This document shows positions 32,198-41,522 of a stretch of DNA of 64,000 nucleotides, one piece after another; position 1 is the stretch's first letter, and the number at the start of each line of letters is the position of its first letter. Position numbers and translations under genes: made by a program. The notes under the pieces were generated by a model. That model saw only the letters and a program-made list of their open reading frames with translations, had not been told where the DNA came from and did not search any database. Origin of the DNA: Oceanicella actignis (GTDB lineage: Bacteria; Pseudomonadota; Alphaproteobacteria; Rhodobacterales; Rhodobacteraceae); contig NZ_VNHJ01000002.1 of NCBI RefSeq assembly GCF_008124525.1, positions 62,001-126,000 on the forward strand. Reading direction: 5' to 3'.

Positions 32198-33790
32198 TCA
32201 GAAATGCAGCGCCTTGGCCTGGCGCACCTGCGGCAGCTGCGCGATGTCGGCCAGCATGGCCTCGGTCACCGGCTCGTCCACGCCCAGCAGCGCGATGGCC
32301 TCGCCGCCCTTTTCCGCGCGGCCGAGCGCGAAGGTGGCGATGTTGACGCCCAGCTCGCCCAGCTTGGCGCCCAGCGCGCCGATATAGCCCGGCGTGTCGG
32401 TGTTGGTGGTGTAGAGCATGTGCGGCTGGGGCTCGGCCTCGAGGTCGATGCCCTTGATCTGGATGATGCGCGGCTTGCCGTCCGAGAACACCGTGCCGGC
32501 GACCGAGCGGGTCTGCTTCTCGGTCGTCACCACGAGGCGGATGTAGGAGCCGTAGGCGCCCTGCGCGTCCTTGCGGGTTTCGGCGATCTGGATGCCGCGC
32601 TCGCGCGCTACGAGCGGCGCCGAGACCATGTTCACCGCGCCCTCGCCGACAAGCGGGCGCAGCATGGCCGCGGTCAGCGCGGCGGTCAGGGGCTTGAGGT
32701 TCAGCTCGCCGACGCGGCCGACATACTCGATCTCGATCTCCTTGATCGCATGCTCGGTCACCTGGCCGGCGAAGCCGCCAAGGGTCTCGGCCAGGGCGAT
32801 CCAGGGCTTGAGCAGCGGCGCCTCTTCGGCCGTGACCGAGGGCGCGTTGAGCGCGTTCGAGATGGCGCCCTTCATCAGGTAGTCGGACATCTGCTCGGCG
32901 ATCTGCAGGGCCACGTTCTCCTGCGCCTCGGTCGTCGAGGCCCCCAGATGCGGGGTGCAGACCGTGTTCGGCGCGTCGAAGAGCGGGTTCTGCCGGGCGG
33001 GCTCTTCGGCGAACACGTCGAAGGCGGCGCCGGCCAGATGGCCCGCGCGCAGCGCCTCGGCCACGGCGGCCTCGTCCACCAGCCCGCCGCGGGCGCAGTT
33101 GATCAGCCGCGCGCCCTTCTTCATCTTCGCGATGCGCTCGGCCGACAGGATGTTGGCGGTCTTTTCGGTGCGCGGCAGGTGCAGGCTGACGAAATCGGCG
33201 CGCGCCAGCAGGTCGTCGAGGTCGGCGACCTTTTCGACGCCCAGGTTCTGCGCGCGCTCGGCCGACAGGAAGGGGTCGTAGGCGATGACCTTCATGCGCA
33301 GCCCCAGCGCCCGCGAGGCGACGACCGAGCCGATGTTCCCGCAGCCGATCAGGCCCAGCGTCTTGCCGGTGATCTCGACGCCCATGAATTTCGACTTCTC
33401 CCACTTGCCGGCGCGGGTCGAGGCGTCGGCCGCGGGGATCTGGCGCGCGACGGCGAACATCAGGGCGATGGCGTGCTCGGCGGTGGTGATCGAGTTGCCG
33501 AAGGGCGTGTTCATCACCACGATGCCGCGCGCCGAGGCGGCGGGGATGTCGACGTTGTCCACGCCGATGCCGGCGCGGCCGATGACCTTGAGCCTGTCGG
33601 CGCGGGCGATGATGTCGGCCGTGACCTTGGTCGCCGAGCGGATGGCGAGGCCGTCATACTGGCCGATCACCTCGGCCAGACGCGCGGGGTCCTTGCCCAG
33701 ATCGGGCTGGAAATCGACCTCGACGCCGTTGTCGCGGAAGATCTGGACGGCGGCTTCGCTGAGCTTGTCGGAAATGAGAACCTTGGGCAT
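32198..33790 (-). CDS. serA: D-3-phosphoglycerate dehydrogenase
   Basis: This 530-aa NAD-dependent enzyme oxidises 3-phosphoglycerate, opening serine biosynthesis. The Rossmann motif TLGLIGCGNIGSVVASRALG, the catalytic INCARGGLVDEAA and FAEEPARQNPLF segments, and the HLGAST histidine are present. The extra intervening domain (about residues 315-450) and a C-terminal ACT domain (LYTTNTDTPGYIGALGAKLGELGVNIATF) make it the long form with possible serine feedback. It lies 148 bp downstream of serC on the same strand; the spacer is rich in short GC palindromes. The two are probably one operon. Confidence 0.96.
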   Translation of the reverse strand: MPKVLISDKLSEAAVQIFRDNGVEVDFQPDLGKDPARLAEVIGQYDGLAIRSATKVTADIIARADRLKVIGRAGIGVDNVDIPAASARGIVVMNTPFGNSITTAEHAIALMFAVARQIPAADASTRAGKWEKSKFMGVEITGKTLGLIGCGNIGSVVASRALGLRMKVIAYDPFLSAERAQNLGVEKVADLDDLLARADFVSLHLPRTEKTANILSAERIAKMKKGARLINCARGGLVDEAAVAEALRAGHLAGAAFDVFAEEPARQNPLFDAPNTVCTPHLGASTTEAQENVALQIAEQMSDYLMKGAISNALNAPSVTAEEAPLLKPWIALAETLGGFAGQVTEHAIKEIEIEYVGRVGELNLKPLTAALTAAMLRPLVGEGAVNMVSAPLVARERGIQIAETRKDAQGAYGSYIRLVVTTEKQTRSVAGTVFSDGKPRIIQIKGIDLEAEPQPHMLYTTNTDTPGYIGALGAKLGELGVNIATFALGRAEKGGEAIALLGVDEPVTEAMLADIAQLPQVRQAKALHF

Positions 33791-33938
33791 GGGGCGTGTC
33801 TTTCGGATGGAATGATGCTGAGGGGGCGCCGGCCGTCGCGGTCGCGCCCGTGGCGGGCCGGCCGCGCGGCCGGCGTTGGCGGCGGGGCGCCGCGCGGCGG
33901 GCCGGGCATGCGGCGCCGGCCCGCTGCGGCGGCGCCGG

Positions 33939-35114
33939 TCAGGCGGCTTGGGCCTCGGCCAGGGCCTGGGCGAAGGCCCAGTCGAGCCACGGGGTCAGGG
34001 CCTTGACGTCGTCGGTCTCGACCGTGGCGCCGCACCAGATGCGCAGCCCGGCGGGCGCGTCGCGGTAGCCGTTGACGTCGAAGGCGGCGCCTTCGTCCTC
34101 GAGCAGCTTGACCATGCGCTTGACGAAGGCCTTCTGCTCGGCGTCGGGCAGGGCGGCGACGCCGGGATCGACGATGCGCAGGCACACCGAGGTGTTCGAG
34201 CGCGCCGCCGGATCGGCGACCAGGTTCTCGACCCAGGGCGTGGCGTCCACCCAGGCCTGAAGGGCGGCGAAGTTGGCGTCGGCGCGCGCGCGCAGCGCCG
34301 GCGCGCCGCCGATCGATTCGGCCCAGTCCAGCGCGTCTATGTAGTCGGCCACGCACAGCATCGAGGGGGTGTTGATCGTCTCGCCGCGGAAGATGCCCTC
34401 GATGAGCTTGCCGTTCTTGGTCAGGCGGAAGATCTTGGGCAGCGGCCGGTCGGGGGCGAAGGTTTCAAGCCGCTCGACCGCGCGGGGCGAGAGCATGAGC
34501 ATCCCATGCGCGCCCTCGCCGCCCATGACCTTCTGCCAGGAGAAGGTGACGACGTCGAGCTTGCTCCAGTCCAGCTCCTGCGCGAAGACGGCCGAGGTGG
34601 CGTCGCAGATCGCAAGCCCCTCGCGCGCGGCGGGGAGCCAGTCGGCGTTGGGCACGCGCGCGCCCGAGGTGGTGCCGTTCCAGGTGAAGACGATGTCGGC
34701 CTCGGGGCGCACGGCGGTCAGGTCGGGCAGCTGGCCGTAATCGGCCTTGAGCACGTTGACGTCGGGCAGCTTGAGCTGCTTGACCACGTCGGTGGCCCAG
34801 CCGGCGCCGAAGCTTTCCCACGCCAGCACGTCCGTCGGGCGCGGACCGAGCAGCGACCAGAGCGCCATCTCGACCGCGCCGGTGTCCGAGGCGGGCACGA
34901 TGCCCACGCGCCAGTCGGCCGGCAGGCCCAGCATGGCGGCGGTGCGGTCGATGGCCTGCTTGAGCTGCGCCTTGGGGCCGGCGGCGCGGTGCGAGCGGCC
35001 CAGCCACGCCTTCGCGGCGACGGCTTCGGCCGACCAGCCGGGGCGTTTGGGGCAGGGACCGGAAGAGAATTCGGGACGCGCAGGGCGAACCTGCGGCTTG
35101 GCGGGGAACGTCAT
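33939..35114 (-). CDS. serC: Phosphoserine aminotransferase
   Basis: This 391-aa PLP enzyme converts 3-phosphohydroxypyruvate and glutamate to phosphoserine. It is of the long alphaproteobacterial/Methanosarcina-type family: [15 protein letters not shown] at the start, [18 protein letters not shown] in the cofactor domain, and the PLP lysine in [35 protein letters not shown] is also typical. GGAG lies 7 nt before the ATG. A promoter and a structured leader of about 70 nt precede it. It is the first gene of the serC-serA unit, so the leader would govern entry into serine biosynthesis. Confidence 0.96.
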   Translation of the reverse strand: MTFPAKPQVRPARPEFSSGPCPKRPGWSAEAVAAKAWLGRSHRAAGPKAQLKQAIDRTAAMLGLPADWRVGIVPASDTGAVEMALWSLLGPRPTDVLAWESFGAGWATDVVKQLKLPDVNVLKADYGQLPDLTAVRPEADIVFTWNGTTSGARVPNADWLPAAREGLAICDATSAVFAQELDWSKLDVVTFSWQKVMGGEGAHGMLMLSPRAVERLETFAPDRPLPKIFRLTKNGKLIEGIFRGETINTPSMLCVADYIDALDWAESIGGAPALRARADANFAALQAWVDATPWVENLVADPAARSNTSVCLRIVDPGVAALPDAEQKAFVKRMVKLLEDEGAAFDVNGYRDAPAGLRIWCGATVETDDVKALTPWLDWAFAQALAEAQAA

Positions 35115-35184
35115 CGACGCGCTCCATCGTCAGGGCGAGGTTCCTGAGTCCGCCGCCGCTCGCCCTTGTTCCGGCGACGGGCCC
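35115..35184 (-). promoter_or_regulatory. Structured 5' leader of serC (candidate serC RNA element)
   Basis: Between the predicted transcription start and the serC ATG, the minus-strand RNA forms a perfect 8-bp stem, AGGGCGAG with CTCGCCCU (35159-35166 and 35132-35139), closing a 19-nt loop. A conserved serC leader RNA has been described by comparative genomics in alphaproteobacteria. Whether this is a member could not be tested; the hairpin itself is plain. Confidence 0.42.
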
Positions 35185-35190
35185 GCAGCC

Positions 35191-35219
35191 GCAATACGCT
35201 TCGGCCCCGGCGCGGTCAA
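35191..35219 (-). promoter_or_regulatory. Promoter of serC-serA
   Basis: On the minus strand TTGACC (35214-35219) and TATTGC (35191-35196) are separated by exactly 17 bp. The predicted start is near 35184. Confidence 0.68.
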
Positions 35220-35512
35220 CGCACAAAACGTCGCGTTCCCGCAGAAAAGCGTCGCGTTTCGCCGCGATGGGAAACCATGTTTCCGATCCGAAACCGCGCG
35301 CGCCGATGCGCGACGCGACGGGCCGGCCTGCGGGCCCCGCGGCCGCGATCATGCGCGGCGCGGCCCGCGCGCGCGTCGGTTTCGTGGGGGTTCATGGGGC
35401 GCGATTCGCGGGTGGGCGGCCTGCCTCGAATGCCCGTCCCCTGCGATCGGCGGGCGGGCGGCGCCTTGCGCCGCCGCGCGGCCGCGCGGGGGGGGCGGCC
35501 GCGGCGCGCGCC
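35220..35512. other. Intergenic region between serC promoter and glmM end
   Basis: About 290 bp, GC-rich towards glmM. No gene, RNA or terminator with a clear T-run was recognised. A GGGGGGGCGGCCGC tract lies about 20 bp beyond the glmM stop. Confidence 0.5.
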
Positions 35513-36856
35513 TCAGGCGGCGGCGTCCTCGACCGCGGCGCAGATCTCGGCCACCACGGCCTCGACCAGCGCCGGGTCCTCGCCCTCGGCCATGACGCGG
35601 ATCAGCGGCTCGGTGCCGGACTTGCGGATCAGCACGCGCCCCGCGCCGGCCAGGCGCGCCTCGGCGGCGGCGATGGCGCGGCGCACCTCGGCCGCGTCCA
35701 GCGGCGCCGCGCCGGGTGCGTAGCGCACGTTGCGCAGCACCTGCGGCAACGGCGAGAAGCGCGCGCACACCTCCGAGGCCGGGCGCCCCTCTTCGGCCAC
35801 GGCGGCCAGCACCTGCAGCGCCGCCAGAAGGCCGTCGCCCGTGCTGGCATGGTCGGTCATGACGATGTGGCCCGATTGCTCGCCGCCCAGGTTGAAGCCG
35901 CCCTCGCGCATGGCCTCGACCACGTAGCGGTCGCCCACGCGGGTGCGCAGAAGGCGCACGCCGCGCGCGGCCAGGTGGCGCTCGAGCCCCAGATTCGACA
36001 TCACCGTGGCCACCAGCGTGCCGCCCGCCAGGCGCCGGCTCTGCAGCCAGCGCTCGGCGATCAGCGCCATGATCTGGTCGCCGTCCACGATCTCGCCCTT
36101 CTCGTCGATGATGTGGACGCGGTCCGCGTCGCCGTCCAGCGCCACGCCCAGATGCGCGCCGGTCTCGACGACCGTGCGCCGGCACAGATCGGGCGCGGTC
36201 GAGCCGACGCCGGCGTTGATGTTCAGCCCGTTCGGCTCGACCCCGATCTTGATGACCTCGGCGCCCAGCTCCCACAGCACGGCGGGGGCGGTCTTGTAGG
36301 CGGCGCCGTTGGCGCAGTCGAGCACCACGCGCAGCCCGTCCAGCCGCAGATGGCGCGGGAAGGTGGCCTTGGCCGCCTCGATGTAGCGGCCCAGCGCGTC
36401 GTCGATGCGCTTGGCGCGGCCCAGATCGGCGGCGTCCGCCAGGGCGATGGGGCGCTCCATCATCGCCTCGATCTCGGCCTCGACCTTGTCCGACAGCTTG
36501 AACCCGTCGGGGCCGAACAGCTTGATGCCGTTGTCGTGGAACGGGTTGTGCGAGGCCGAGATCATCACCCCCGCATCCGCGCGCAGCGACTTGGTCAGCA
36601 TGCCGACGGCCGGGGTCGGGGCCGGGCCCAGCAGGAACACGTCCATGCCGACCGAGACGAAGCCCGCCGTCAGCGCCGATTCGATCATGTAGCCCGAAAG
36701 CCGCGTGTCCTTGCCGATCACCACCCGGTGACGATGGCGCCCGCGCAGGAAACGCCGCCCCGCCGCCTGGCCCAGCTTCATGGCGATCTCGGCGGTCATG
36801 GGATGCTCGTTGGCGCGCCCGCGCACGCCGTCGGTGCCGAAAAGCTTGCGGGTCAT
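35513..36856 (-). CDS. glmM: Phosphoglucosamine mutase
   Basis: This 447-aa enzyme interconverts glucosamine-6-phosphate and glucosamine-1-phosphate for UDP-GlcNAc, peptidoglycan and LPS. It has the start [10 protein letters not shown], the phosphoserine Ser102 in [15 protein letters not shown], the metal loop [22 protein letters not shown] and the phosphate-binding [12 protein letters not shown]. The ATG overlaps the folP stop (ATGA), the conserved folP-glmM coupling of many bacteria. Longer in-frame reading is the shadow of folP. Confidence 0.97.
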   Translation of the reverse strand: MTRKLFGTDGVRGRANEHPMTAEIAMKLGQAAGRRFLRGRHRHRVVIGKDTRLSGYMIESALTAGFVSVGMDVFLLGPAPTPAVGMLTKSLRADAGVMISASHNPFHDNGIKLFGPDGFKLSDKVEAEIEAMMERPIALADAADLGRAKRIDDALGRYIEAAKATFPRHLRLDGLRVVLDCANGAAYKTAPAVLWELGAEVIKIGVEPNGLNINAGVGSTAPDLCRRTVVETGAHLGVALDGDADRVHIIDEKGEIVDGDQIMALIAERWLQSRRLAGGTLVATVMSNLGLERHLAARGVRLLRTRVGDRYVVEAMREGGFNLGGEQSGHIVMTDHASTGDGLLAALQVLAAVAEEGRPASEVCARFSPLPQVLRNVRYAPGAAPLDAAEVRRAIAAAEARLAGAGRVLIRKSGTEPLIRVMAEGEDPALVEAVVAEICAAVEDAAA

Positions 36857-37869
36857 GGGTTTTCTCCGTGACGGATGGCGCGCCAGACGGCGACGGCCTG
36901 GGCGGTCTGGGCGACGTCGTGCACGCGCAGGATCTGCACGCCCTGCGCAAGCCCCGCGAGCCCGGCGGCGATCGAGCCGGGGGCGCGGCGGGCGGGGTCG
37001 GCCTCGCCCGACAGGGCGCCGATGAAGCTCTTGCGCGAAACGCCGAGCAGGATCGCGCAGCCCAGCCCGTGAAACAGCGACAGCCCGCGCAGCAGCGCCA
37101 GGTTGTGCGCCAGGGTCTTGCCGAAGCCGATGCCCGGATCGACTAGAATGCGCGCGCGCGCGATCCCGGCGGCCTCGCAGGCGGCCACGCGCGCGGCCAG
37201 CCAGTCGTAGACGTCCAGCAGAACGTCGTCGTAGCGCGGGTTGCGCTGCATGGTCTGCGGATCGCCCTGCGCATGCATCAGGCACACCGGGCCGCCCAGC
37301 TCGGCGGCGGCGGCCAGGCTGTCGGGGGCGAAGGTCAGGGCGCTGACGTCGTTGTAGAGCGCGGCGCCCGCGGCGAAGGCGGCGCGGGCGACCTCGGGCT
37401 TGCGCGTGTCGATCGACAGCGGCGCCGCGCCGCGCAGCGCCGTGATGACGGGCAGGACGCGGGCGGCCTCTTCCTCGGCGGGGATCTCGGCGGCGCCGGG
37501 GCGGGTCGATTCTCCGCCGATGTCCAGAATGTCGGCGCCTTCGGCCAGCATCCGCCGCCCGGCCTCGGCCGCGGCCTCGGCCGCCAGGTGCCGCCCGCCG
37601 TCCGAGAAGCTGTCGGGCGTGACGTTGATGACTCCCATGATCCGCGGACGGTCCAGCGTCAGCCCGCAGATCGGCGCGCGCGGGGCGGTCAGGCGCTCGA
37701 GCAGGTCGTCGGGCAGCGCGCGCGCGGGCACGACGCGCGGGGGCGCCGAGCGCGACAGGATCTGCGCGAAGGCGAAGCGCACCGGCCCGCCGGCCAGCGG
37801 CAGCGTCTGGTCGTCGCCAAGTGCCGGGTCGGCGGGGATGGGGCGGGCGTAGAGGGCGCGCTCGGTCAT
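36853..37869 (-). CDS. folP: Dihydropteroate synthase
   Basis: This 338-aa folate enzyme joins p-aminobenzoate to the pterin pyrophosphate and is the sulfonamide target. The core starts with [16 protein letters not shown], then [38 protein letters not shown] and [12 protein letters not shown] non-catalytic N-terminal extension of about 75 residues precedes the core, as in related Rhodobacterales. AGGAGG before the ATG at 37869 supports this start. It is first in folP-glmM; the folB gene that often precedes it is absent here. Confidence 0.95.
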   Translation of the reverse strand: MTERALYARPIPADPALGDDQTLPLAGGPVRFAFAQILSRSAPPRVVPARALPDDLLERLTAPRAPICGLTLDRPRIMGVINVTPDSFSDGGRHLAAEAAAEAGRRMLAEGADILDIGGESTRPGAAEIPAEEEAARVLPVITALRGAAPLSIDTRKPEVARAAFAAGAALYNDVSALTFAPDSLAAAAELGGPVCLMHAQGDPQTMQRNPRYDDVLLDVYDWLAARVAACEAAGIARARILVDPGIGFGKTLAHNLALLRGLSLFHGLGCAILLGVSRKSFIGALSGEADPARRAPGSIAAGLAGLAQGVQILRVHDVAQTAQAVAVWRAIRHGENP

Positions 37870-37951
37870 CTGGCCTCCTGTGTCAGGCAAAGCGGTTAGC
37901 GCCGCGCGGGGCGGGGGTCCAGCCCCAAAGCCCCCGGCGCGGAATAAAACG

Positions 37952-37999
37952 TTGCGTTGATGTGAAATAAATGTTGAGCGCAAAGACGTGTGTGAAATA
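37952..37999. promoter_or_regulatory. AT-rich control region of the sulfur assimilation operon
   Basis: A 9-bp direct repeat TGTGAAATA occurs at 37961-37969 and 37991-37999, exactly 30 bp (about three helical turns) apart. The upstream copy lies inside a long inverted repeat TTGCG (37952-37956)/CGCAA (37979-37983). Such a layout suggests an operator for a regulator of sulfur genes (a LysR- or Rrf2-type protein); the regulator is not in this window. Confidence 0.5.
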
Positions 38000-38091
38000 T
38001 TGAGAACCACATCGAACAGGCATAGTTTCCTGCCTGCGGCCCCCCGCGCCGCGGCGCGACCGGGGGCAGGAAAGCGAAGGAAGACCAAGCC

Positions 38092-38421
38092 ATGGCGAAA
38101 CGCTTCAATCCCGTCGTCCTGACCGCCAACGCGCTCGAATCGGGCGCGCCGCTCTGGTGGACCGGCGCCGGCTGGTCCGAGAGCTTCGCCGATGCGCGCG
38201 TCGCGACGACGCCCGAGCAGGCGGCCACGCTCCAGGCGCTGGCGGACACGCCGCTCATGCAGGCCGCGACGGTCGGCCCCTGTCTGGTCGAGGTGGTCGA
38301 AGAGGACGGCGCCTGGCGGCCCGCCTCGCGCCGCGAAGCCATCCGCGCCTCGCGCAGTCCGACCTTCGCCTACGGTCCCGAAGCCGCATCCCGGCGCGGC
38401 CCCGGCGCCCGCGCCGCCTGA
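38092..38421 (+). CDS. DUF2849 protein of the sulfite reduction operon
   Basis: This 109-aa soluble protein contains the DUF2849 pattern: VVLTANALESGAPLWWTGAGWSESFADA, then a mid-region VGPCLVEVVEEDGAWRP. It is the first gene of a DUF2849-cysI-DUF934-cysH operon, the usual place of this family in alphaproteobacteria. It may help assemble or deliver cofactors to the reductase, but no function is established. A cysG-type siroheme synthase gene, often next to it, is absent here. Confidence 0.87.
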   Translation: MAKRFNPVVLTANALESGAPLWWTGAGWSESFADARVATTPEQAATLQALADTPLMQAATVGPCLVEVVEEDGAWRPASRREAIRASRSPTFAYGPEAASRRGPGARAA

Positions 38422-38462
38422 GCGCCCCCAAGCCCGCCGCGCCACACCGACGGAGACGCCGC

Positions 38463-40118
38463 ATGTATCGCTATGACGAATTCGACGCCGCCTTCGTGGC
38501 CCAGCGCGCCGCCCAGTTCCGCGAGCAGGTGCGCCGGCGCCTGTCGGGCGCGCTGACCGAGGACGAGTTCCGCCCCCTGCGCCTGATGAACGGCGTCTAT
38601 CTGCAGCTGCACGCCTACATGCTGCGCGTGGCGATCCCCTACGGGACGCTCGACGCCGAGCAGATGCGCATGCTTGCCCATGTGGCCGAGAAATACGACC
38701 GCGGCTACGGCCACTTCACCACGCGCCAGAACATCCAGTTCAACTGGCCGCAGCTCAAGGACATTCCCGACATCCTCGACGATCTGGCCGGCGTGCGGAT
38801 GCACGCGATCCAGACCTCGGGCAACTGCATCCGCAACGTGACCTCGGACCCGCTGGCCGGCGTCGCCGCCGACGAGATCGAGGACCCCCGCCCCACGGCC
38901 GAGCTGATCCGCCAGTGGTCCAGCCTGCACCCCGAGTTCACCTTCCTGGGGCGCAAGTTCAAGATCGCCGTCACCGGCGCCGAGAACGACCGCGCCGCGG
39001 TGGCGGTGCATGACGTGGGCCTGCGCATCGTGCGCGGCCCGGACGGCGAGATCGGCTATCGCGTGCTGGTCGGCGGCGGTCTGGGGCGCACGCCCATGAT
39101 CGCCAAGACGCTGCGCGAGTTCCTGCCCCGCGCGCATCTGCTGCCCTATCTGGAGGCGACGCTGCGCGTCTACAACCTGCTGGGCCGGCGCGACAACAAA
39201 TACAAGGCGCGCATCAAGATCCTGGTGCACGAGATGGGAATCGACGCCTTCCGCGCCGCGGTCGAGGACGAGTTCGCGCGCCTCGACCCCGAGGCGAGCG
39301 CGCCCGATCCGGCCGAGGTCGCGCGCATCGCGGCCTATTTCGCGCCCCCCGCCTATCCCGAGCTGCCCGACGCGTGCCCCGCGCTCGAGCGCGCGCGCCG
39401 CGCGCATCCCGAGTTCGACGCCTGGGTGCGGCGCAACGTTCACCCGCACAAGGTTCCCGGCCATGCGGCGGCGACCATCTCGCTCAAGCCCATCGGCGGC
39501 GCGCCGGGCGACGCGACCGCCGAGCAGATGCGCCTGATGGCCGACGTGGCCGAGCGCCACTCGATGGGCGAGCTGCGCATCACGCACGAGCAGAACGTCG
39601 TGCTGCCCCATCTGCGCAAGGACGAGCTGTTCCAGGTCTGGCGGATGCTGGCCTCGCAGGGGCTGGATGCGCCCAATCGGGGGCTGGTGACCGACATCAT
39701 CGCCTGCCCGGGGCTGGATTACTGCGCGCTGGCGACCGCGCGCTCGATCCCCGTGGCGCAGGCGATCTCGCGGCGCTTCGCCGATCCGGCGCTGCAAGAG
39801 CGCATCGGCCCGCTGGCGATCAAGATCTCGGGCTGCATCAACGCCTGCGGCCACCATCATGTCGGGCATATCGGCATTCTGGGGCTCGATAAGGCCGGGG
39901 TCGAAAGCTACCAGATCACGCTCGGGGGCGATCCGACCGACGACGCCGCGCTGGGCGAGCGCACGGGGCCGGGCTTCGCCTTCGACCAGGTGCCCGACGT
40001 GGTCGAGACCCTCGTGCGCCGGTATCTCGAGCTGCGCCAGCCCGGCGAGACCTTCCTGCAAACCTATCGCCGTCTGGGCATGACCCCGTTCAAGGAGGCC
40101 CTCTATGCCGCTGCTTGA
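38463..40118 (+). CDS. cysI: Assimilatory sulfite reductase hemoprotein (nitrite/sulfite reductase)
   Basis: This 551-aa siroheme/[4Fe-4S] enzyme reduces sulfite to sulfide by six electrons. Both pseudo-repeats are present: HFTTRQNIQFNW with TSGNCIRNVTSDP in the first, and LRITHEQNVVLPH in the second. The cluster-binding cysteines are in CPGLDYC (from residue 415) and GCINACGHHH. Electrons probably come from ferredoxin or a flavoprotein not encoded here. The gene follows DUF2849 by 41 bp and overlaps the DUF934 gene by 14 bp. Sulfite specificity over nitrite is inferred from linkage to cysH. Confidence 0.93.
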   Translation: MYRYDEFDAAFVAQRAAQFREQVRRRLSGALTEDEFRPLRLMNGVYLQLHAYMLRVAIPYGTLDAEQMRMLAHVAEKYDRGYGHFTTRQNIQFNWPQLKDIPDILDDLAGVRMHAIQTSGNCIRNVTSDPLAGVAADEIEDPRPTAELIRQWSSLHPEFTFLGRKFKIAVTGAENDRAAVAVHDVGLRIVRGPDGEIGYRVLVGGGLGRTPMIAKTLREFLPRAHLLPYLEATLRVYNLLGRRDNKYKARIKILVHEMGIDAFRAAVEDEFARLDPEASAPDPAEVARIAAYFAPPAYPELPDACPALERARRAHPEFDAWVRRNVHPHKVPGHAAATISLKPIGGAPGDATAEQMRLMADVAERHSMGELRITHEQNVVLPHLRKDELFQVWRMLASQGLDAPNRGLVTDIIACPGLDYCALATARSIPVAQAISRRFADPALQERIGPLAIKISGCINACGHHHVGHIGILGLDKAGVESYQITLGGDPTDDAALGERTGPGFAFDQVPDVVETLVRRYLELRQPGETFLQTYRRLGMTPFKEALYAAA

Positions 40119-40620
40119 CGATACGGGCTTCGTTCCCGACCCGTGGACCCGGCTCGCCGACGACCGTCCCGCCCCCGAGGGCGCGCGCGTGATCGTGTCG
40201 CTTGCGCGCCTGCGCGAGCAGGGGCCGCCCGCCGGCGCGGCCGCGCTGGGCGTGCATGTCGCGCCCGAGGACGACCCCGAGGCCGTCGCCGAAGCCGCCG
40301 CGCGCGCGGCGCTGATCTCGGTGGGCTTTTCCAGCTTCGCCGACGGGCGCGGGTTCTCGGTGGCCCGGCGCCTGCGCGCCGCGGGCTTCGCCGGCGAGCT
40401 GCGCGCCTTCGGGCCGCTGATCGCCGATCAGTTCGCCGCCCTGCGCGCCTGCGGCTTCGACGCCGTCGAGATCCCCGAGGCGCTGGCCGCCCGCCAGGAC
40501 GAGGCGCAGTGGCTGGCCGCGGCGCGCAGCATGACGCTGGGCTACCAGCGCGGCTACGCGCTGCCCGGGCGCAACATTCTGGAGGCGCGCCGCGCCGCGC
40601 GCGAGGAGGCCGCAAGATGA
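40105..40620 (+). CDS. DUF934 protein of the sulfite reduction operon
   Basis: This 171-aa protein has the DUF934 features: ISVGFSSFADGRGFSVARRLR, an FGPLIADQFAALRACGFDAVEIP segment and a C-terminal GYQRGYALPGRN. The family always sits between cysI and cysH in proteobacteria and is thought to assist sulfite reduction, perhaps in electron delivery, but no reaction is proven. It overlaps cysI by 14 bp and cysH by 4 bp, so all three are translationally coupled. Confidence 0.9.
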   Translation: MPLLDDTGFVPDPWTRLADDRPAPEGARVIVSLARLREQGPPAGAAALGVHVAPEDDPEAVAEAAARAALISVGFSSFADGRGFSVARRLRAAGFAGELRAFGPLIADQFAALRACGFDAVEIPEALAARQDEAQWLAAARSMTLGYQRGYALPGRNILEARRAAREEAAR

Positions 40621-41399
40621 CCGCACCCGCCAGCATCGACCAGGCCGGCGCCGCGCCGGCCGCGCCCAGCCTGCTGCACCGCCATGCCGAGCGGCGCGCG
40701 GCCGCGCTCAACCGCCTCAACGCCGGCAAGTCGGCGCAGGAGCTGCTGGCCGACGCGATTCTCGAAGAGTTCCGCGGCCGCATCGCGCTGGTGTCCTCGT
40801 TCGGGGCCGAAAGCGCGGCGCTGCTGCATCTCGTGGCCGAGGTCGATCCCTCGACGCCGGTCCTGTTCCTCGAGACCGGGATGCTGTTCCCGGCCACCCT
40901 GGCCTACCAGAAGGATCTGGCCGAGCGGCTGGGCCTGACCGACGTGCGGCTGATCCGCCCCGATCCGGCGGATCTGCGCGCCGAGGATCCCGACGGCGCG
41001 CTGCACCAGACGGACCCGGACGCGTGCTGCGATCTGCGCAAGACGCGCCCGCTCGAGCGCGCGCTGGCGCCGTTCGACGCCTGGATCACCGGGCGCAAGC
41101 GCTTCCAGTCGGCCGAGCGCGCGCGGCTCGAGTTCTACGAGACCGACGCCGCCGGGCGCATCAAGCTCAATCCGCTGGCCGACTGGGATGCGCGGCGCAT
41201 CCGCGCGCATATGGAGGCGCACGACCTGCCGCTGCACCCGCTGGCCACCGAGCGCTTCCCCTCGCTGGGCTGCGCGCCGTGCACCACCCCGGTCGCCGAG
41301 GGCGAGGACCCGCGCGCGGGCCGTTGGCGCGGGCGCGACAAGACCGAGTGCGGCATCCACATCGTCAACGGCAAGGTGGTGCGCCGCTCGGCCGCCTGA
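40617..41399 (+). CDS. cysH: Adenylyl-sulfate (APS) reductase, CysH family
   Basis: This 260-aa enzyme reduces activated sulfate to sulfite with thioredoxin. It has the CysH nucleotide site ALVSSFGAESAALLHL, then Cys137-Cys138 in DACCDLRKTRPL and Cys219/Cys222 in LGCAPCTTPV. The catalytic cysteine is Cys245 in ECGIH. The two cysteine pairs bind the [4Fe-4S] cluster that marks APS reductases; enterobacterial PAPS reductases lack them. So APS is the expected substrate and no APS kinase would be needed. It ends the sulfur operon. Confidence 0.93.
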   Translation: MTAPASIDQAGAAPAAPSLLHRHAERRAAALNRLNAGKSAQELLADAILEEFRGRIALVSSFGAESAALLHLVAEVDPSTPVLFLETGMLFPATLAYQKDLAERLGLTDVRLIRPDPADLRAEDPDGALHQTDPDACCDLRKTRPLERALAPFDAWITGRKRFQSAERARLEFYETDAAGRIKLNPLADWDARRIRAHMEAHDLPLHPLATERFPSLGCAPCTTPVAEGEDPRAGRWRGRDKTECGIHIVNGKVVRRSAA

Positions 41400-41522
41400 G
41401 ACGGCGCCCGCCGCGCGGCGGGGAAGGGATGACGGCCGGCCCGCGCGGGCCGGCCGTTCGCGTTCGGGCCGAACGGTCGCGGCGGACGCGCCGAAGGCCC
41501 GCCCGACGCCGCCCGCCGGGCC

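Noticed and set aside
33791-33938. Short GC palindromes between serC and serA considered as a terminator
   Set aside because: No T-run follows and several overlapping weak stems compete; the two genes are more likely one operon.
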